Origin: Maribacter aestuarii | GTDB lineage: Bacteria > Bacteroidota > Bacteroidia > Flavobacteriales > Flavobacteriaceae | Direction of reading: 5' to 3' | DNA length: 64,000 bases | NCBI RefSeq assembly: GCF_027474845.2 | Contig: NZ_CP107031.2 | Span: 186,001-250,000, forward strand | In this document: in pieces, positions 1-8,252 of the stretch | Layout of the letters: each line of letters begins with the position of its first letter | Numbering within the stretch: the stretch's first letter is position 1 | Notes under the pieces: generated by a model | The model's input: only the letters and a program-made list of their open reading frames with translations | Database searches by the model: none | Told to the model about the DNA's origin: nothing | Program-made: the position numbers and the translations under genes

Positions 1-141
1 GGTGCGGTGGGCAAGGTAAATATCTCCCAGGAAACTTATGAGCTGATTAAGGATAATCCTACACTAAAATTTACATATCGAGGCAAGATAAACGCAAAGG
101 GAAAAGGCGAAATAGACATGTGGTTCGTAGAAAAAATATAG
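1..141 (+). CDS. C-terminal fragment of a class III adenylate/guanylate cyclase
   Basis: Only the last 46 codons are in the window; the gene starts before base 1. The residues GKVNIS..TYELI, then FTYRGKI and a final MWFVEK, match the end of the cyclase catalytic domain. The complete cyclase at 19032-20996 ends in the same way (GKINIS..THEIL, FTYRGII). The catalytic residues lie outside the window, so substrate and upstream domains cannot be judged. The family makes cAMP or cGMP in the cytoplasm. No terminator hairpin is visible after the stop, only a T run just behind it. Confidence 0.75.
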   Translation, partial: GAVGKVNISQETYELIKDNPTLKFTYRGKINAKGKGEIDMWFVEKI

Positions 142-700
142 ACTTTTTTTACTACTACTCCTAATTACCTTAAAATCATAAAATTTGAACACTTTTAAAA
201 AGATTTCCTGATAATAGATCAGTTCTGTATAACTAACCAAATACTCCTTACCATTTGGCAATTCTGGGTATCACTTTTTAGGATTATTCTTATCGGCCTA
301 GGTACTATACCTTTTTTTACATTCCATTTTAATTCTTCAAACTAAAATTATATTGCGGCAGGCCTTTGCTGAGTGGTTTGTTGATTTACCCTTAACCAAA
401 AAAAGGTTTTATAGCATAGTTCTTTCCCAGTTCGTTTACGGATTCGCTTCTGCTCAAAAAATTACAACCAATCTTATTGTTACCTGTTTTTTGCAAATGA
501 AATCTGTCAAGCACATTTTTACTAGCATTTTTGATAGGGACTAATTGGTAACGGCAAATATGGCTAACCTTTGCTACTTAAAATTTAGCTCACATAAAGG
601 AAATTTTGTTTAACCTTATATAGTTTTATTTTTGAAATAATATTTTTTCAAGTACTTATAAATAAGTAACTTAGATAAATATTATTAAAATTTTATCGTT
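142..700. other. Intergenic region without a convincing gene
   Basis: This 559-base AT-rich gap separates the cyclase tail from the DoxX gene. Short open frames exist on both strands but start at TTG, lack a plausible ribosome site and give no recognisable protein. A promoter-like pair sits at 605-634. An imperfect inverted repeat (AAGTACTTAT at 650-659 against ATAAGTAACTT at 662-672) lies in the expected leader of the DoxX gene. Nothing else was recognised. Confidence 0.5.
605..634 (+). promoter_or_regulatory. Bacteroidota-type promoter for the DoxX gene
   Basis: TTTG at 605-608, an 18-base spacer, then TATTTTTG at 627-634, an exact fit to the TTTG / TAnnTTTG promoter described for Bacteroidota housekeeping sigma factor. 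It lies about 65 bases before the start codon at 701. Confidence 0.5.
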
Positions 701-1123
701 ATGGCCACTATAAAATCGTTAAACAAATGGGCTAATGCCCATACGTATTATCCCTTGGATGTGGTGCGTGTTGCACTCGGGGTCTTTCTTTTCATAAAAG
801 GAGTGGATTTTATGTCCAATCATTCTCAAATGGTTGAGATGATGAAGCCTTTTCAAGATTTACCGGGAGGAATGTTGATAATGCATTATATTCTTCCGGC
901 ACATTTTGTCGGAGGATTACTGATTGTATTCGGCTTGCTCACCCGTTGGGCGGTAGCCGCTCAACTGCCCATCCTAATTGGGGCGGTAATCGTAAACTTT
1001 ATAGGAGTAATGAACGGGGTAAACTTAATTTTAGCCTTGGTCACCTTAGCACTCTGTGTTTTTTTCTTGTTCTACGGTTCAGGAAAACACTCAGCGGATT
1101 ATTACCTGAAGATGCAGAAGTAA
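701..1123 (+). CDS. DoxX family membrane protein
   Basis: A 140-residue inner-membrane protein with four predicted hydrophobic segments near residues 19-38, 61-82, 83-104 and 107-127. Size, the early RVALGVFLFIKG segment and the GGLLIVFGLLTR stretch fit the DoxX/DoxD-like family, small quinone- or redox-linked membrane proteins whose exact reaction is mostly unknown. It starts with ATG behind a good promoter and appears monocistronic; the next gene is convergent. The family call is firm, the physiological role is not. Confidence 0.8.
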   Translation: MATIKSLNKWANAHTYYPLDVVRVALGVFLFIKGVDFMSNHSQMVEMMKPFQDLPGGMLIMHYILPAHFVGGLLIVFGLLTRWAVAAQLPILIGAVIVNFIGVMNGVNLILALVTLALCVFFLFYGSGKHSADYYLKMQK

Positions 1124-1196
1124 AGGGTTGCGTTTATGAGATTCATAGCAATCACTTCATTTATATTTCAGGCTGTAATAGCTCCAGCTAAAACCT

Positions 1197-1925
1197 TTAA
1201 ATGGTATGCAGACGGTTCATTAAGAGTTCCTTGTGGGTTTTGCTTAATGGAATCACCTTTCGTTTGATTTCTATGTGGTGATCTGTTACCACATCCAATT
1301 TAGCAATATTTACCATATAGCTTCTATGCACACGTATGAAACTAGCCTTTGGTAGGTTTTCTTCCATGGTCTTTAGGGTACATGAGAGGACCAACTTTCC
1401 CTTCAGCGTGACTATGGTAGCGTAATTGCGATTAGCTTCTATATAGAGAATATCTTGAAGCAGTAACTTTTCCATCTTTCCATTATGCCGTACGAAAATA
1501 CGATCCTGCAACACTTCAACATCATTGGGTGGTGTAATAGATTTCTTTTCGCCCATTTCTTCTACTACGAGCGCTATGGTTCGCTGAAGGTTTAACTTAT
1601 TAAAAGGTTTGGTTATAAATGCCCTAGGGTGGGTTTCTTTAGCCTTATTAAAAGTAGCCTCATCGGAATTAGCGGTCAAATAAATTATTGGTATGTTTTG
1701 AAATGCTTGGATAGCCCTGGCAGTTTCAATACCGTTCATTTTTCCTTTTAGGTTAATGTCCATTAAAAGTATATCAGGGGTATTTTCCCTTATATGCACA
1801 AGCGCATCTTCACCTCTTGACAACAAACCATCTACTTCGTATCCCAAATTGGTTAATTGTAATGATATGTTCGCTCCAATAATCATATCATCTTCAACAA
1901 TCAATATACTTGTAGTTTTCTTCAT
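1197..1925 (-). CDS. LytTR-family response regulator
   Basis: A 242-residue cytoplasmic regulator. The N-terminal receiver domain (about 1-120) shows the acidic pair EDD at 11-13, the phospho-acceptor Asp56 in LLMDIN and the conserved Lys in ITKPF. The C-terminal LytTR DNA-binding domain (about 140-240) carries the typical DILYIEANRNYATI and FIRVHRSYMVN blocks. Its ATG overlaps the stop of the upstream kinase by one base (TAATG), so the two are translationally coupled and form a two-component pair. Targets are unknown. Confidence 0.9.
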   Translation of the reverse strand: MKKTTSILIVEDDMIIGANISLQLTNLGYEVDGLLSRGEDALVHIRENTPDILLMDINLKGKMNGIETARAIQAFQNIPIIYLTANSDEATFNKAKETHPRAFITKPFNKLNLQRTIALVVEEMGEKKSITPPNDVEVLQDRIFVRHNGKMEKLLLQDILYIEANRNYATIVTLKGKLVLSCTLKTMEENLPKASFIRVHRSYMVNIAKLDVVTDHHIEIKRKVIPLSKTHKELLMNRLHTI

Positions 1926-3886
1926 TAAGCCGCTTTATTAAGTTGGAACTGAATTGATATCGCAGTACCCTTGTTTGTATTCAATATCATTTTACCATCA
2001 AGTTGTTCAGTAAGTAATTGAATGAGTTTCGAACCGAAACCGGTACCCCTTACTTCATTTAAAGTACTCATCCCAATACCGTTGTCCATTACATCCAACT
2101 GCAGTTTATCTCCTTTTCCTACCAGGGAGACAACAATTGATCCTTCACCGTTATTGGGAAAAGCGTATTTCAAAGCATTTGTTATTAACTCATTAACAAT
2201 CAATCCGATAGGTATTGCTAAATCAATATCAAGTTCAAGTTTTTTCATAACCACTTTGATCTTAACTTTTTCACCTAAACCAAAAGCATCAATGATATAT
2301 TCAGAGAGGTTAACAAAATACTCTTTCATTTCGATAGCCGCCAAATTCTCGCCCTTATACAGTTTTTGATGGATCATACTCATGCTCTGAACCCGGTGCT
2401 GACTTGCTTCGAACACATCCAAAATATTCTGGTCATTAATCTGGGCTGATTGTAATGATAAGAGACTTGAAACGATTTCTAAATTGTTCTTTACCCTATG
2501 ATGGATTTCTTTTAATAAAAATTCTTTTTCGTCGTTTTGTTGTTTCAATAATCGATTTATTTTGAATTTATTTCGCATAGCCTTGTAGGACAGTATAAAA
2601 AGTAGAAATAGCAGTACGGCTATAATGATGATTAGATTCTGACGTGCCCTTTGCTGCATGATCCTGCTTTCCTGTTGTAGTATTATTGCTTCTTTATCCT
2701 CCAAATCAAACTCGGTACGTAAGAGTGCTGTTCTTTTATCTGCTTCCGCAGTGAATACCACATCCCTAAATTTATCGTATTCGGCAAAAGCCAAATAGGC
2801 CTTTTCGTATTGATGATTGGCGGCGTAAGCGTTTCCTAGGGTCTCATAGGCCACGCTCAAATAAAAGGCATCCCCAAAATCCTCTGTTGCCACCGCGATA
2901 CATTTTGTAAGACTTTCAATGGCCAATTCATGTTTACCTTGTAGGTTTTGCACCTTCCCAATGGCAAGCCAACTGCGCATGGTCATAAAATTATTGTTTA
3001 GCAATGCTGCATATCTGAGGGCATTTGCCCCTGCCTCCTCAGCCTCTTCCAGTTCATTGAGACTTAAGTGTAAATCGACCAACAGTATATAGACATCGCT
3101 AAGGTTGTTGTAAAACCCATAGCGTTCCCCAATCACAATGGAATGCTGAAAATAGTGTGAGGCCTGTTCAAAATCTTTTAAGGCTAAATAGACATTGCCG
3201 ACAACAAATAAGGTGAAATCGTAATCCATATCATTTATGCCCCGTTCCTCAAAAATTTCCAAGGACTTGAGCCCATATTCCAAGGCGGTTTCAAATTTCG
3301 ATTGTTTCCAAAAAAGATTGCTTAAATCACTATAAGCCATTGCCAAGGCCCATTTATCATTTAATTCCCTCCCTAGGTTCAAGGTTTCCAAGGCGTAGTC
3401 AGTAGCCTTATCCAATTGACCTCTCCGCTCATAAACGTAGCCCAACTGCGTGGTCAAAAGAGAAAGGTCTGTTGGTAATACTTTCTTTTTGGCAGATTCT
3501 AAAACGATTTGTGCGCTGTCCAACTTTTCCATTCTCAAAAGAATGGCGCCTTGCGTTATTTGAAATCTACCCTCCCATTCTATATTCCCTTTTTCTTTGG
3601 TGAGCCTCAGGCCTTCCTGGGTAAATTCCAAAGCCCTTACAAGATTTCGTGTATGGGTATAATAAGCAAGGTCATTTAGTATCGAAAATTTAATGGAATC
3701 GTGTTTTGCATTCGGGTAGGCATCTTCCAAGACATCTAGGTAAGAACTGCCGAAATTATCGGTTTCAACGAATACCTTTTTGTAGGGCTTTTCGCTAGCA
3801 AAGTCGATAAATTGGGCAAAAGTGAAGCTGCATTTCAAAGTGAAAAAGACACAAAAACAAATTGCTTTCGCAAAAGTGCTTCTCAT
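1925..3886 (-). CDS. TPR-containing sensor histidine kinase (HisKA_2 type)
   Basis: A 653-residue kinase. It has a signal peptide (about 1-24), a periplasmic array of tetratricopeptide repeats (about 50-390) and a single membrane helix near 417-435. The HisKA_2 box EIHHRVKNNLE carries tandem His462-His463, and a HATPase domain follows with N-box VNELITNALKYAF, G-box MDNGIGM and a GTGFGSKL block. The topology suggests that the TPR array senses a periplasmic protein or peptide signal and the cytoplasmic half phosphorylates the LytTR regulator encoded directly downstream. The ligand is unknown. Confidence 0.9.
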   Translation of the reverse strand: MRSTFAKAICFCVFFTLKCSFTFAQFIDFASEKPYKKVFVETDNFGSSYLDVLEDAYPNAKHDSIKFSILNDLAYYTHTRNLVRALEFTQEGLRLTKEKGNIEWEGRFQITQGAILLRMEKLDSAQIVLESAKKKVLPTDLSLLTTQLGYVYERRGQLDKATDYALETLNLGRELNDKWALAMAYSDLSNLFWKQSKFETALEYGLKSLEIFEERGINDMDYDFTLFVVGNVYLALKDFEQASHYFQHSIVIGERYGFYNNLSDVYILLVDLHLSLNELEEAEEAGANALRYAALLNNNFMTMRSWLAIGKVQNLQGKHELAIESLTKCIAVATEDFGDAFYLSVAYETLGNAYAANHQYEKAYLAFAEYDKFRDVVFTAEADKRTALLRTEFDLEDKEAIILQQESRIMQQRARQNLIIIIAVLLFLLFILSYKAMRNKFKINRLLKQQNDEKEFLLKEIHHRVKNNLEIVSSLLSLQSAQINDQNILDVFEASQHRVQSMSMIHQKLYKGENLAAIEMKEYFVNLSEYIIDAFGLGEKVKIKVVMKKLELDIDLAIPIGLIVNELITNALKYAFPNNGEGSIVVSLVGKGDKLQLDVMDNGIGMSTLNEVRGTGFGSKLIQLLTEQLDGKMILNTNKGTAISIQFQLNKAA

Positions 3887-4090
3887 TTATTGGTTTGTTA
3901 GTTGGCGGGGTACAGCGTTCTTTTAAATATACAACATTATATCGATTTATTGTTGGATAAATAATATTACCCACTCGGACAGAAAAACAGCTCGTTCGTC
4001 CTTATCCGCTTTATAAATCGATTATAAAATCCTTTATTCGTCTTAGTTCCCCATTACATCGGTCTAAATACCGATAAAAAGTACTCCGTT

Positions 4091-4627
4091 ATGGGAAAAA
4101 CGACTTTTCTTTTATTGTTGATTGCCTTTTTATCCGGCGCTGCCTGTAAGGATAACAATGGGCGACAAGCACAGGATTCTCGAGCCATTGAAACCCAAAC
4201 TACGGAAGCACTTAAAGAAGCCTCCAAAAACTACTTGAAGGCATGGAGCAATAACGATACTGCATTGATAAAGAAGATTGCCATACGAAATATCGTACGC
4301 AACGTGAACGGGGAGATTACCTCAAGCGATCAAAACGGACTTAATGAAACGATTGAGTACTGGCATACCGCACTGCCCGATTTTAAGGTGGTGGAAAATG
4401 AAATCATTGTACAAGGAAATCGATGCTACGTCAATTGGACAAGCAATGGGACTAATACAGGTATGCTGGGAGAAATGACACCTACGGGAAAAAAGAGTGA
4501 AACAGTAGGTTTTAGCGTGCTAACCTTTGATGACAAAGGACTACTAATTCATGAAAGTGCCTATTTTGATATGTTGGGCGTCATGGAAGATTGGGGGTAT
4601 ACCCTACTCCCACCTCATTTGGAATAA
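4091..4627 (+). CDS. SnoaL/NTF2-like lipoprotein
   Basis: A 178-residue protein with a lipoprotein signal peptide (SGAAC, Cys19). The mature part (about 35-170) has the pattern of a SnoaL-like/NTF2-fold domain: a first helix with YLKAWSNNDTALI, then WHTALPDF and a late GLLIHESAYFD segment. This cone-shaped fold binds small hydrophobic ligands and may be catalytic, as in polyketide cyclases; no catalytic role can be assigned here. It is the first of three closely spaced exported genes (next start 37 bases downstream) and is probably co-transcribed with them. Confidence 0.7.
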   Translation: MGKTTFLLLLIAFLSGAACKDNNGRQAQDSRAIETQTTEALKEASKNYLKAWSNNDTALIKKIAIRNIVRNVNGEITSSDQNGLNETIEYWHTALPDFKVVENEIIVQGNRCYVNWTSNGTNTGMLGEMTPTGKKSETVGFSVLTFDDKGLLIHESAYFDMLGVMEDWGYTLLPPHLE

Positions 4628-4664
4628 GCAATAATTTAAATACGAACACCTAAAACAACTAATT

Positions 4665-5432
4665 ATGAAAACAATGAAAACAAAACATTTATTTAGCATC
4701 ATCTTATTCGGCGTCCTCTCCACCGGGGTTGCCCAAGAGGAACCATCCAACCTATTTTGGGTTCATGAAGACGTGGTAAAACCGGCCATGGTTTCGTCTT
4801 ATGAAACGGTCTGTAAGGAGCTTACGGCCAATTTAAAAAAACATAATATTCCAGGCTTTAATGTCATTGTAAGTAACACCGCTGATCATCGATACTTATG
4901 GGTTAGTCCTATAAATTCTATGGCCGACATCAATTATGACGCTTTTAATACGTTGTCCGAAAAAATGGGCGGGGATGCCATGAACGCGCTATTCGATAAA
5001 ATGAATAAGAGTTATGATGTCGAACACGATTATGTTATTCAAATGGACGAAGAACTAAGCTATATGCCTGGAGGTATCACACAAACACCTGAAGGTCAAA
5101 ATTATAGAAAATTCCACTATTTCCATTATACACCTGGTAACGAGAAAGCCCTACGGGAAAAATCAGCTGCAATTAAAAAACTATTCGAAAGTAAGGGGTC
5201 AAAAGTACATTACCGTACCTACAAGAGTGGTTTTGGTGCACGCGGTGCCTTCTATATGGTGGCCATTGCTGCTAAAGATGCGGTCGATTATGCCTCCAAA
5301 ATAGCTGAGAATAATGAACTGCTGGGGCAAGAATGGCAAAAGACATGGATGGATTTTCAATCGGAACTTTTGCAATATGAAATAATTGAAGGACAAATGA
5401 GACCCGATATGGCCTATTCATCTTCTGACTAA
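4665..5432 (+). CDS. Secreted protein of unknown function
   Basis: A 255-residue protein with a clear signal peptide cleaved after about residue 24 (GVAQ). The body has two halves of similar texture (HEDVVKPAMVSSYE and HYTPGNEKALREK, each followed by a helix and beta-rich stretches). That texture could be a duplicated alpha/beta-barrel (NIPSNAP/Dabb-like) fold; this is inference from pattern only. It lies between two SnoaL-type lipoproteins, which points to a shared extracytoplasmic substrate. A second ATG three codons in could be the true start. No enzyme motif was recognised. Confidence 0.6.
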   Translation: MKTMKTKHLFSIILFGVLSTGVAQEEPSNLFWVHEDVVKPAMVSSYETVCKELTANLKKHNIPGFNVIVSNTADHRYLWVSPINSMADINYDAFNTLSEKMGGDAMNALFDKMNKSYDVEHDYVIQMDEELSYMPGGITQTPEGQNYRKFHYFHYTPGNEKALREKSAAIKKLFESKGSKVHYRTYKSGFGARGAFYMVAIAAKDAVDYASKIAENNELLGQEWQKTWMDFQSELLQYEIIEGQMRPDMAYSSSD

Positions 5433-5486
5433 AAAAACATTTATTAGAAGGATATCAAAAATTTAGTTTAACCTAAAACGACACCA

Positions 5487-6380
5487 ATGAAAAACCTTTT
5501 ATTTACGGGTCTAGCAATAATAATGCTAGCGGCCTGTAACCAAGAACAACGTTACACCCAGAACTCACCTGAAATAGACACCTTTAGAGCGCTCATTGAA
5601 AACTATAGTAACCAAGATTGGGAAGCTATGACCACCCATTATGCAGACACCGCGAAGATATTCAATAACAGTCCCGATGTTGGGGCTTCAGTGGCAGAAA
5701 TGATCGCTTATCACAAGGAAAACGATAACAATCTTGAAAGTCGCGGTTTTCTAGCCAAAGACCAGGAATATGAAATGGTAGTGACCGATGATGGGGACAC
5801 CTGGGTCAACTTTTGGGGCGATTGGGAAGGAACCCTTAAAGCAAACGGAAAGAAACTTAAAATTCCTGTTCACCTTACCGGACAATTTATTGACGGAAAA
5901 ATAGTGCGGTCCAGTGGACATTGGGATAATTCACCGATGGTTTTGGCGCTACAACAAATCGAGGCTATGAACAACTTGCCTCCAGAAGATAACAGGGCCG
6001 TTGTAAACGGGATGTACCAATCTTTTGCCAATGGAGAAATTCCTGATGTTCTTGCATCGCTTGACCCTAACGTGGTATGGATGGAAGCGGAAGGAAACGC
6101 CTATGCAGATGGCAACCCGTACAAGGGACCAGATGCGGTTTTGGATGGAATATTCAATCGTATTGGGGAAGATTATGAATCGTTCACACTTGCCGATATT
6201 CAATTACATGAAATGGTCAACGATCAAGTACTCGCCACCCTTAGATACCACGGAAAGCTAAAGAACGGAGCTTCAATAAATGCTCAGGCTGCCCATCTGT
6301 GGACACTCAGCAATGGTAAAGTCGTAGGTTTTCAACAATATGTAGATACCAAACAATTGGCCGATGCAATGTCCAATTAA
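5487..6380 (+). CDS. Lipoprotein with two tandem SnoaL/NTF2-like domains
   Basis: A 297-residue protein with a lipobox ending at Cys17 (MLAAC). Two NTF2-like units follow. The first (about 27-150) contains ENYSNQDWEAM and a WGDWEGTL strand. The second (about 165-295) contains GMYQSFANGEIPDVLASLDPNVVW and a YHGKLKNG strand, the classic order of the SnoaL fold. Duplicated domains in one chain probably make an internal pseudo-dimer. It starts 54 bases after the preceding exported gene and shares its direction. Ligand and reaction are unknown. Confidence 0.75.
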   Translation: MKNLLFTGLAIIMLAACNQEQRYTQNSPEIDTFRALIENYSNQDWEAMTTHYADTAKIFNNSPDVGASVAEMIAYHKENDNNLESRGFLAKDQEYEMVVTDDGDTWVNFWGDWEGTLKANGKKLKIPVHLTGQFIDGKIVRSSGHWDNSPMVLALQQIEAMNNLPPEDNRAVVNGMYQSFANGEIPDVLASLDPNVVWMEAEGNAYADGNPYKGPDAVLDGIFNRIGEDYESFTLADIQLHEMVNDQVLATLRYHGKLKNGASINAQAAHLWTLSNGKVVGFQQYVDTKQLADAMSN

Positions 6381-6393
6381 ATAATGAATCAAA

Positions 6394-6448
6394 CCTAACT
6401 GGGCTAACCGTTCAATTTCGGGGGAATTATGGAGGGGGCCCGGTTAGG
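6394..6448 (+). other. Hairpin with 11-base arms after the SnoaL cluster
   Basis: CCTAACTGGGC at 6394-6404 pairs with GCCCGGTTAGG at 6438-6448; the single mismatch is a G-U wobble in RNA. The loop is G-rich. No T run follows, so this is not an ordinary terminator. It lies 13 bases after the stop codon at 6380. Confidence 0.4.
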
Positions 6449-6474
6449 TAAATAATAAATACAGTAAAAACATT

Positions 6475-6577
6475 CAGACAGGTTACGGTTTTCAGTGTAT
6501 TACGAACGACAATGTCATTCATGGTTAGTGTTTGACTTAGGAATTAGTTTAGGCGTTGTCGTTGTTTAACCTGTCTG
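6475..6577 (+). other. Nested inverted repeat, terminator or small structured RNA
   Basis: Outer arms of 11 bases are perfect: CAGACAGGTTA at 6475-6485 against TAACCTGTCTG at 6567-6577. A second perfect 8-base pair lies inside: AACGACAA at 6505-6512 against TTGTCGTT at 6556-6563. Five T follow at once. The whole is too long for a simple intrinsic terminator and could be a terminator with an elaborate stem, a small RNA or a MITE-like insert. No target-site duplication was seen. Confidence 0.45.
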
Positions 6578-6640
6578 TTTTTATGAAAAGTGCCGAGTTT
6601 AATTTTAGTAAATGAGTATTAACCAATTAATATAGAACCA

Positions 6641-7402
6641 ATGAGAAAATTACTAGTTACAATGCTACTACTGCCACTATTTATGATGGCACAAACCAAC
6701 GAAGGCTTGATCTTCGAAAATGTGATGTTGACGGTAAATCCGGAAAAAATTGTTGAATTTGAAGCTGGTATTGCAGCCCACAACAAGAAATTTCACAGTA
6801 GTGGTCCTTACGGGGCTAGGGTATACAATATTTTAAACGGTACCAATGCCGGTAAATATATGCTTAATATGGGCCCTTGTACATGGAGTACCATAGACGC
6901 AAGACCTTCTGGAAAAGACCATTCCGATGACAATAACAAAAACATTTCAAAATACCTTATGCCGGAAGTACGGGTGAATTATATGAAAATGCATCCAGAG
7001 CTTTCTAACTTTTCAAAGGATTTTGAAATTAAGAAACTATCCGTTTTTATGATTGACGTTAAGCGATTTAAAGAACAGGATTTTATGGAGAAAGTTCTTA
7101 AAAAAGTTGTCAAAGTGTACAAAGAAAAAATGCCGGAGCAAATTTATGGTGTTTATTCCAACGAAATGAATAATATGGATGGTATGGATTTCGGATGGGT
7201 TGATTTTTTCGAGAACTCCTCCTGGTTGGCACAAGAGGATAAATTCGTCCAATACTTTGAAGAGGTCCATGGAGCTGGAAGTTTTCCTGGCTTTCTAGCC
7301 GATGTGGAAGCAACGACCCATGGTGATCAGGTCGAAATCTGGGAGGTAAGAAATGACCTCAGCGGCCTTGGGCCTCAAGTTAAAGCGGCTGAACGCCAAT
7401 AA
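6641..7402 (+). CDS. Secreted protein of unknown function
   Basis: A 253-residue protein with a signal peptide (about 1-18, LFMMAQ). The mature chain begins ENVMLTVNPEKIVEFEAGI and has a hydrophilic C terminus. Length, export signal and the opening of strand plus helix resemble the protein at 4665-5432, so the two may be distant relatives with a Dabb-like fold; this is inference. It stands 260 bases after the SnoaL cluster with two hairpins between, so it probably has its own promoter. A strong terminator follows. Confidence 0.6.
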   Translation: MRKLLVTMLLLPLFMMAQTNEGLIFENVMLTVNPEKIVEFEAGIAAHNKKFHSSGPYGARVYNILNGTNAGKYMLNMGPCTWSTIDARPSGKDHSDDNNKNISKYLMPEVRVNYMKMHPELSNFSKDFEIKKLSVFMIDVKRFKEQDFMEKVLKKVVKVYKEKMPEQIYGVYSNEMNNMDGMDFGWVDFFENSSWLAQEDKFVQYFEEVHGAGSFPGFLADVEATTHGDQVEIWEVRNDLSGLGPQVKAAERQ

Positions 7403-7815
7403 ATATTATAAAATCATAGTGACCGTTAATAACCAACCCATGAAAGACCCGAAATTTTTTTTCGGGTCTTTCTTTATATACAGCAAACCTTAATAACAAG
7501 CCTATTCTAAGTATTGCCCCCAGTATTAAAAAGGTAAGTTTGATTACACTACTACATACTTTGATCGGTATCATCAGAATTGATTTAAATTCAAAGATGT
7601 CGCAAATGCTTTAAAAAAGTACTAAAAGTTAGAAATGGCAAAATGATGACAGCAGTCATCTAAATATACTACCTTAAGTAAAAACGAAAACTGAGCGGAT
7701 TTGATATTGTAATGGTAATTACGGTAATCCTTTTTGCTAGATTAGGCCTACGTTTGGTATCAAGATATATTCAAATGAAAAAGGAAGAAAAGAATGGCAA
7801 TAGCCAAAAGCCAAA
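7403..7815. other. Intergenic region between convergent genes
   Basis: It holds the terminator at 7442-7475. The remaining roughly 340 bases are AT-rich and contain no recognisable gene, repeat or RNA. Confidence 0.5.
7442..7475 (+). terminator. Intrinsic terminator
   Basis: Stem GAAAGACCCGAA (7442-7453) and TTCGGGTCTTTC (7461-7472) with a T-rich loop and a following T-rich tract, 40 bases after the stop at 7402. Confidence 0.85.
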
Positions 7816-8196
7816 TTAGGCATCCCTATAAAAAGTAAGCCCGTTTTCAAACGGGTCGTAAAATGCGAACTCCTTAGTACCCCAAGCAGTTTCACGCAAT
7901 AAGGTATGGGCATGAAAAACATCTTTTTCTGAATACTCTTCGTGCAAGGCCTCTATATTTTGCGTCACAATTCGTAACATCGGTCGATCAATCTCCAACT
8001 CCCACTCCTCGGCGTCATGCCACTGCAAATGGATTTCTATTGCATCTCTTATAATCCCTGCATATTTAGGCTGTTTTGAATCATCGGCGAAGGCTATTCT
8101 GAAACCCAATCGGTTTACATAAAAATCTAAAGCTTCCACAACATCCTTTACCGGGAGCACGGGATGTATCTGGTGTAGATATCCTTTCTGTTCCAT
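7816..8196 (-). CDS. VOC-family (glyoxalase/bleomycin-resistance-like) protein
   Basis: A 126-residue cytoplasmic protein with the beta-alpha-beta-beta-beta units of the vicinal oxygen chelate fold: HPVLPVKDVVEALDFYVNRLGFRIAF at the start, IEIHLQW in the middle and FYDPFENGLTFY at the end. The His, Glu and related positions could bind a metal, but such short proteins often bind without catalysis (bleomycin-type sequestration). It is transcribed divergently from the hydrolase at 8253 with 56 bases between. The substrate is unknown. Confidence 0.8.
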   Translation of the reverse strand: MEQKGYLHQIHPVLPVKDVVEALDFYVNRLGFRIAFADDSKQPKYAGIIRDAIEIHLQWHDAEEWELEIDRPMLRIVTQNIEALHEEYSEKDVFHAHTLLRETAWGTKEFAFYDPFENGLTFYRDA

Positions 8197-8252
8197 TCTT
8201 CAAATGTAATTGTTAATGACTAAATTGTCAATGGATATACAACTCTTATGAA

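Noticed and set aside
64..261. 65-codon minus-strand frame
   Set aside because: It starts at TTG and overlaps the end of the cyclase gene.
353..544. 63-codon plus-strand frame in the first intergenic gap
   Set aside because: TTG start, no ribosome site and an unconvincing composition.
946..1191. 81-codon frame overlapping the DoxX gene
   Set aside because: It shares most of its length with DoxX in another phase and has no family features.
6475..6577. Insertion sequence with terminal inverted repeats
   Set aside because: No transposase and no target-site duplication; kept only as a structured element or MITE possibility.
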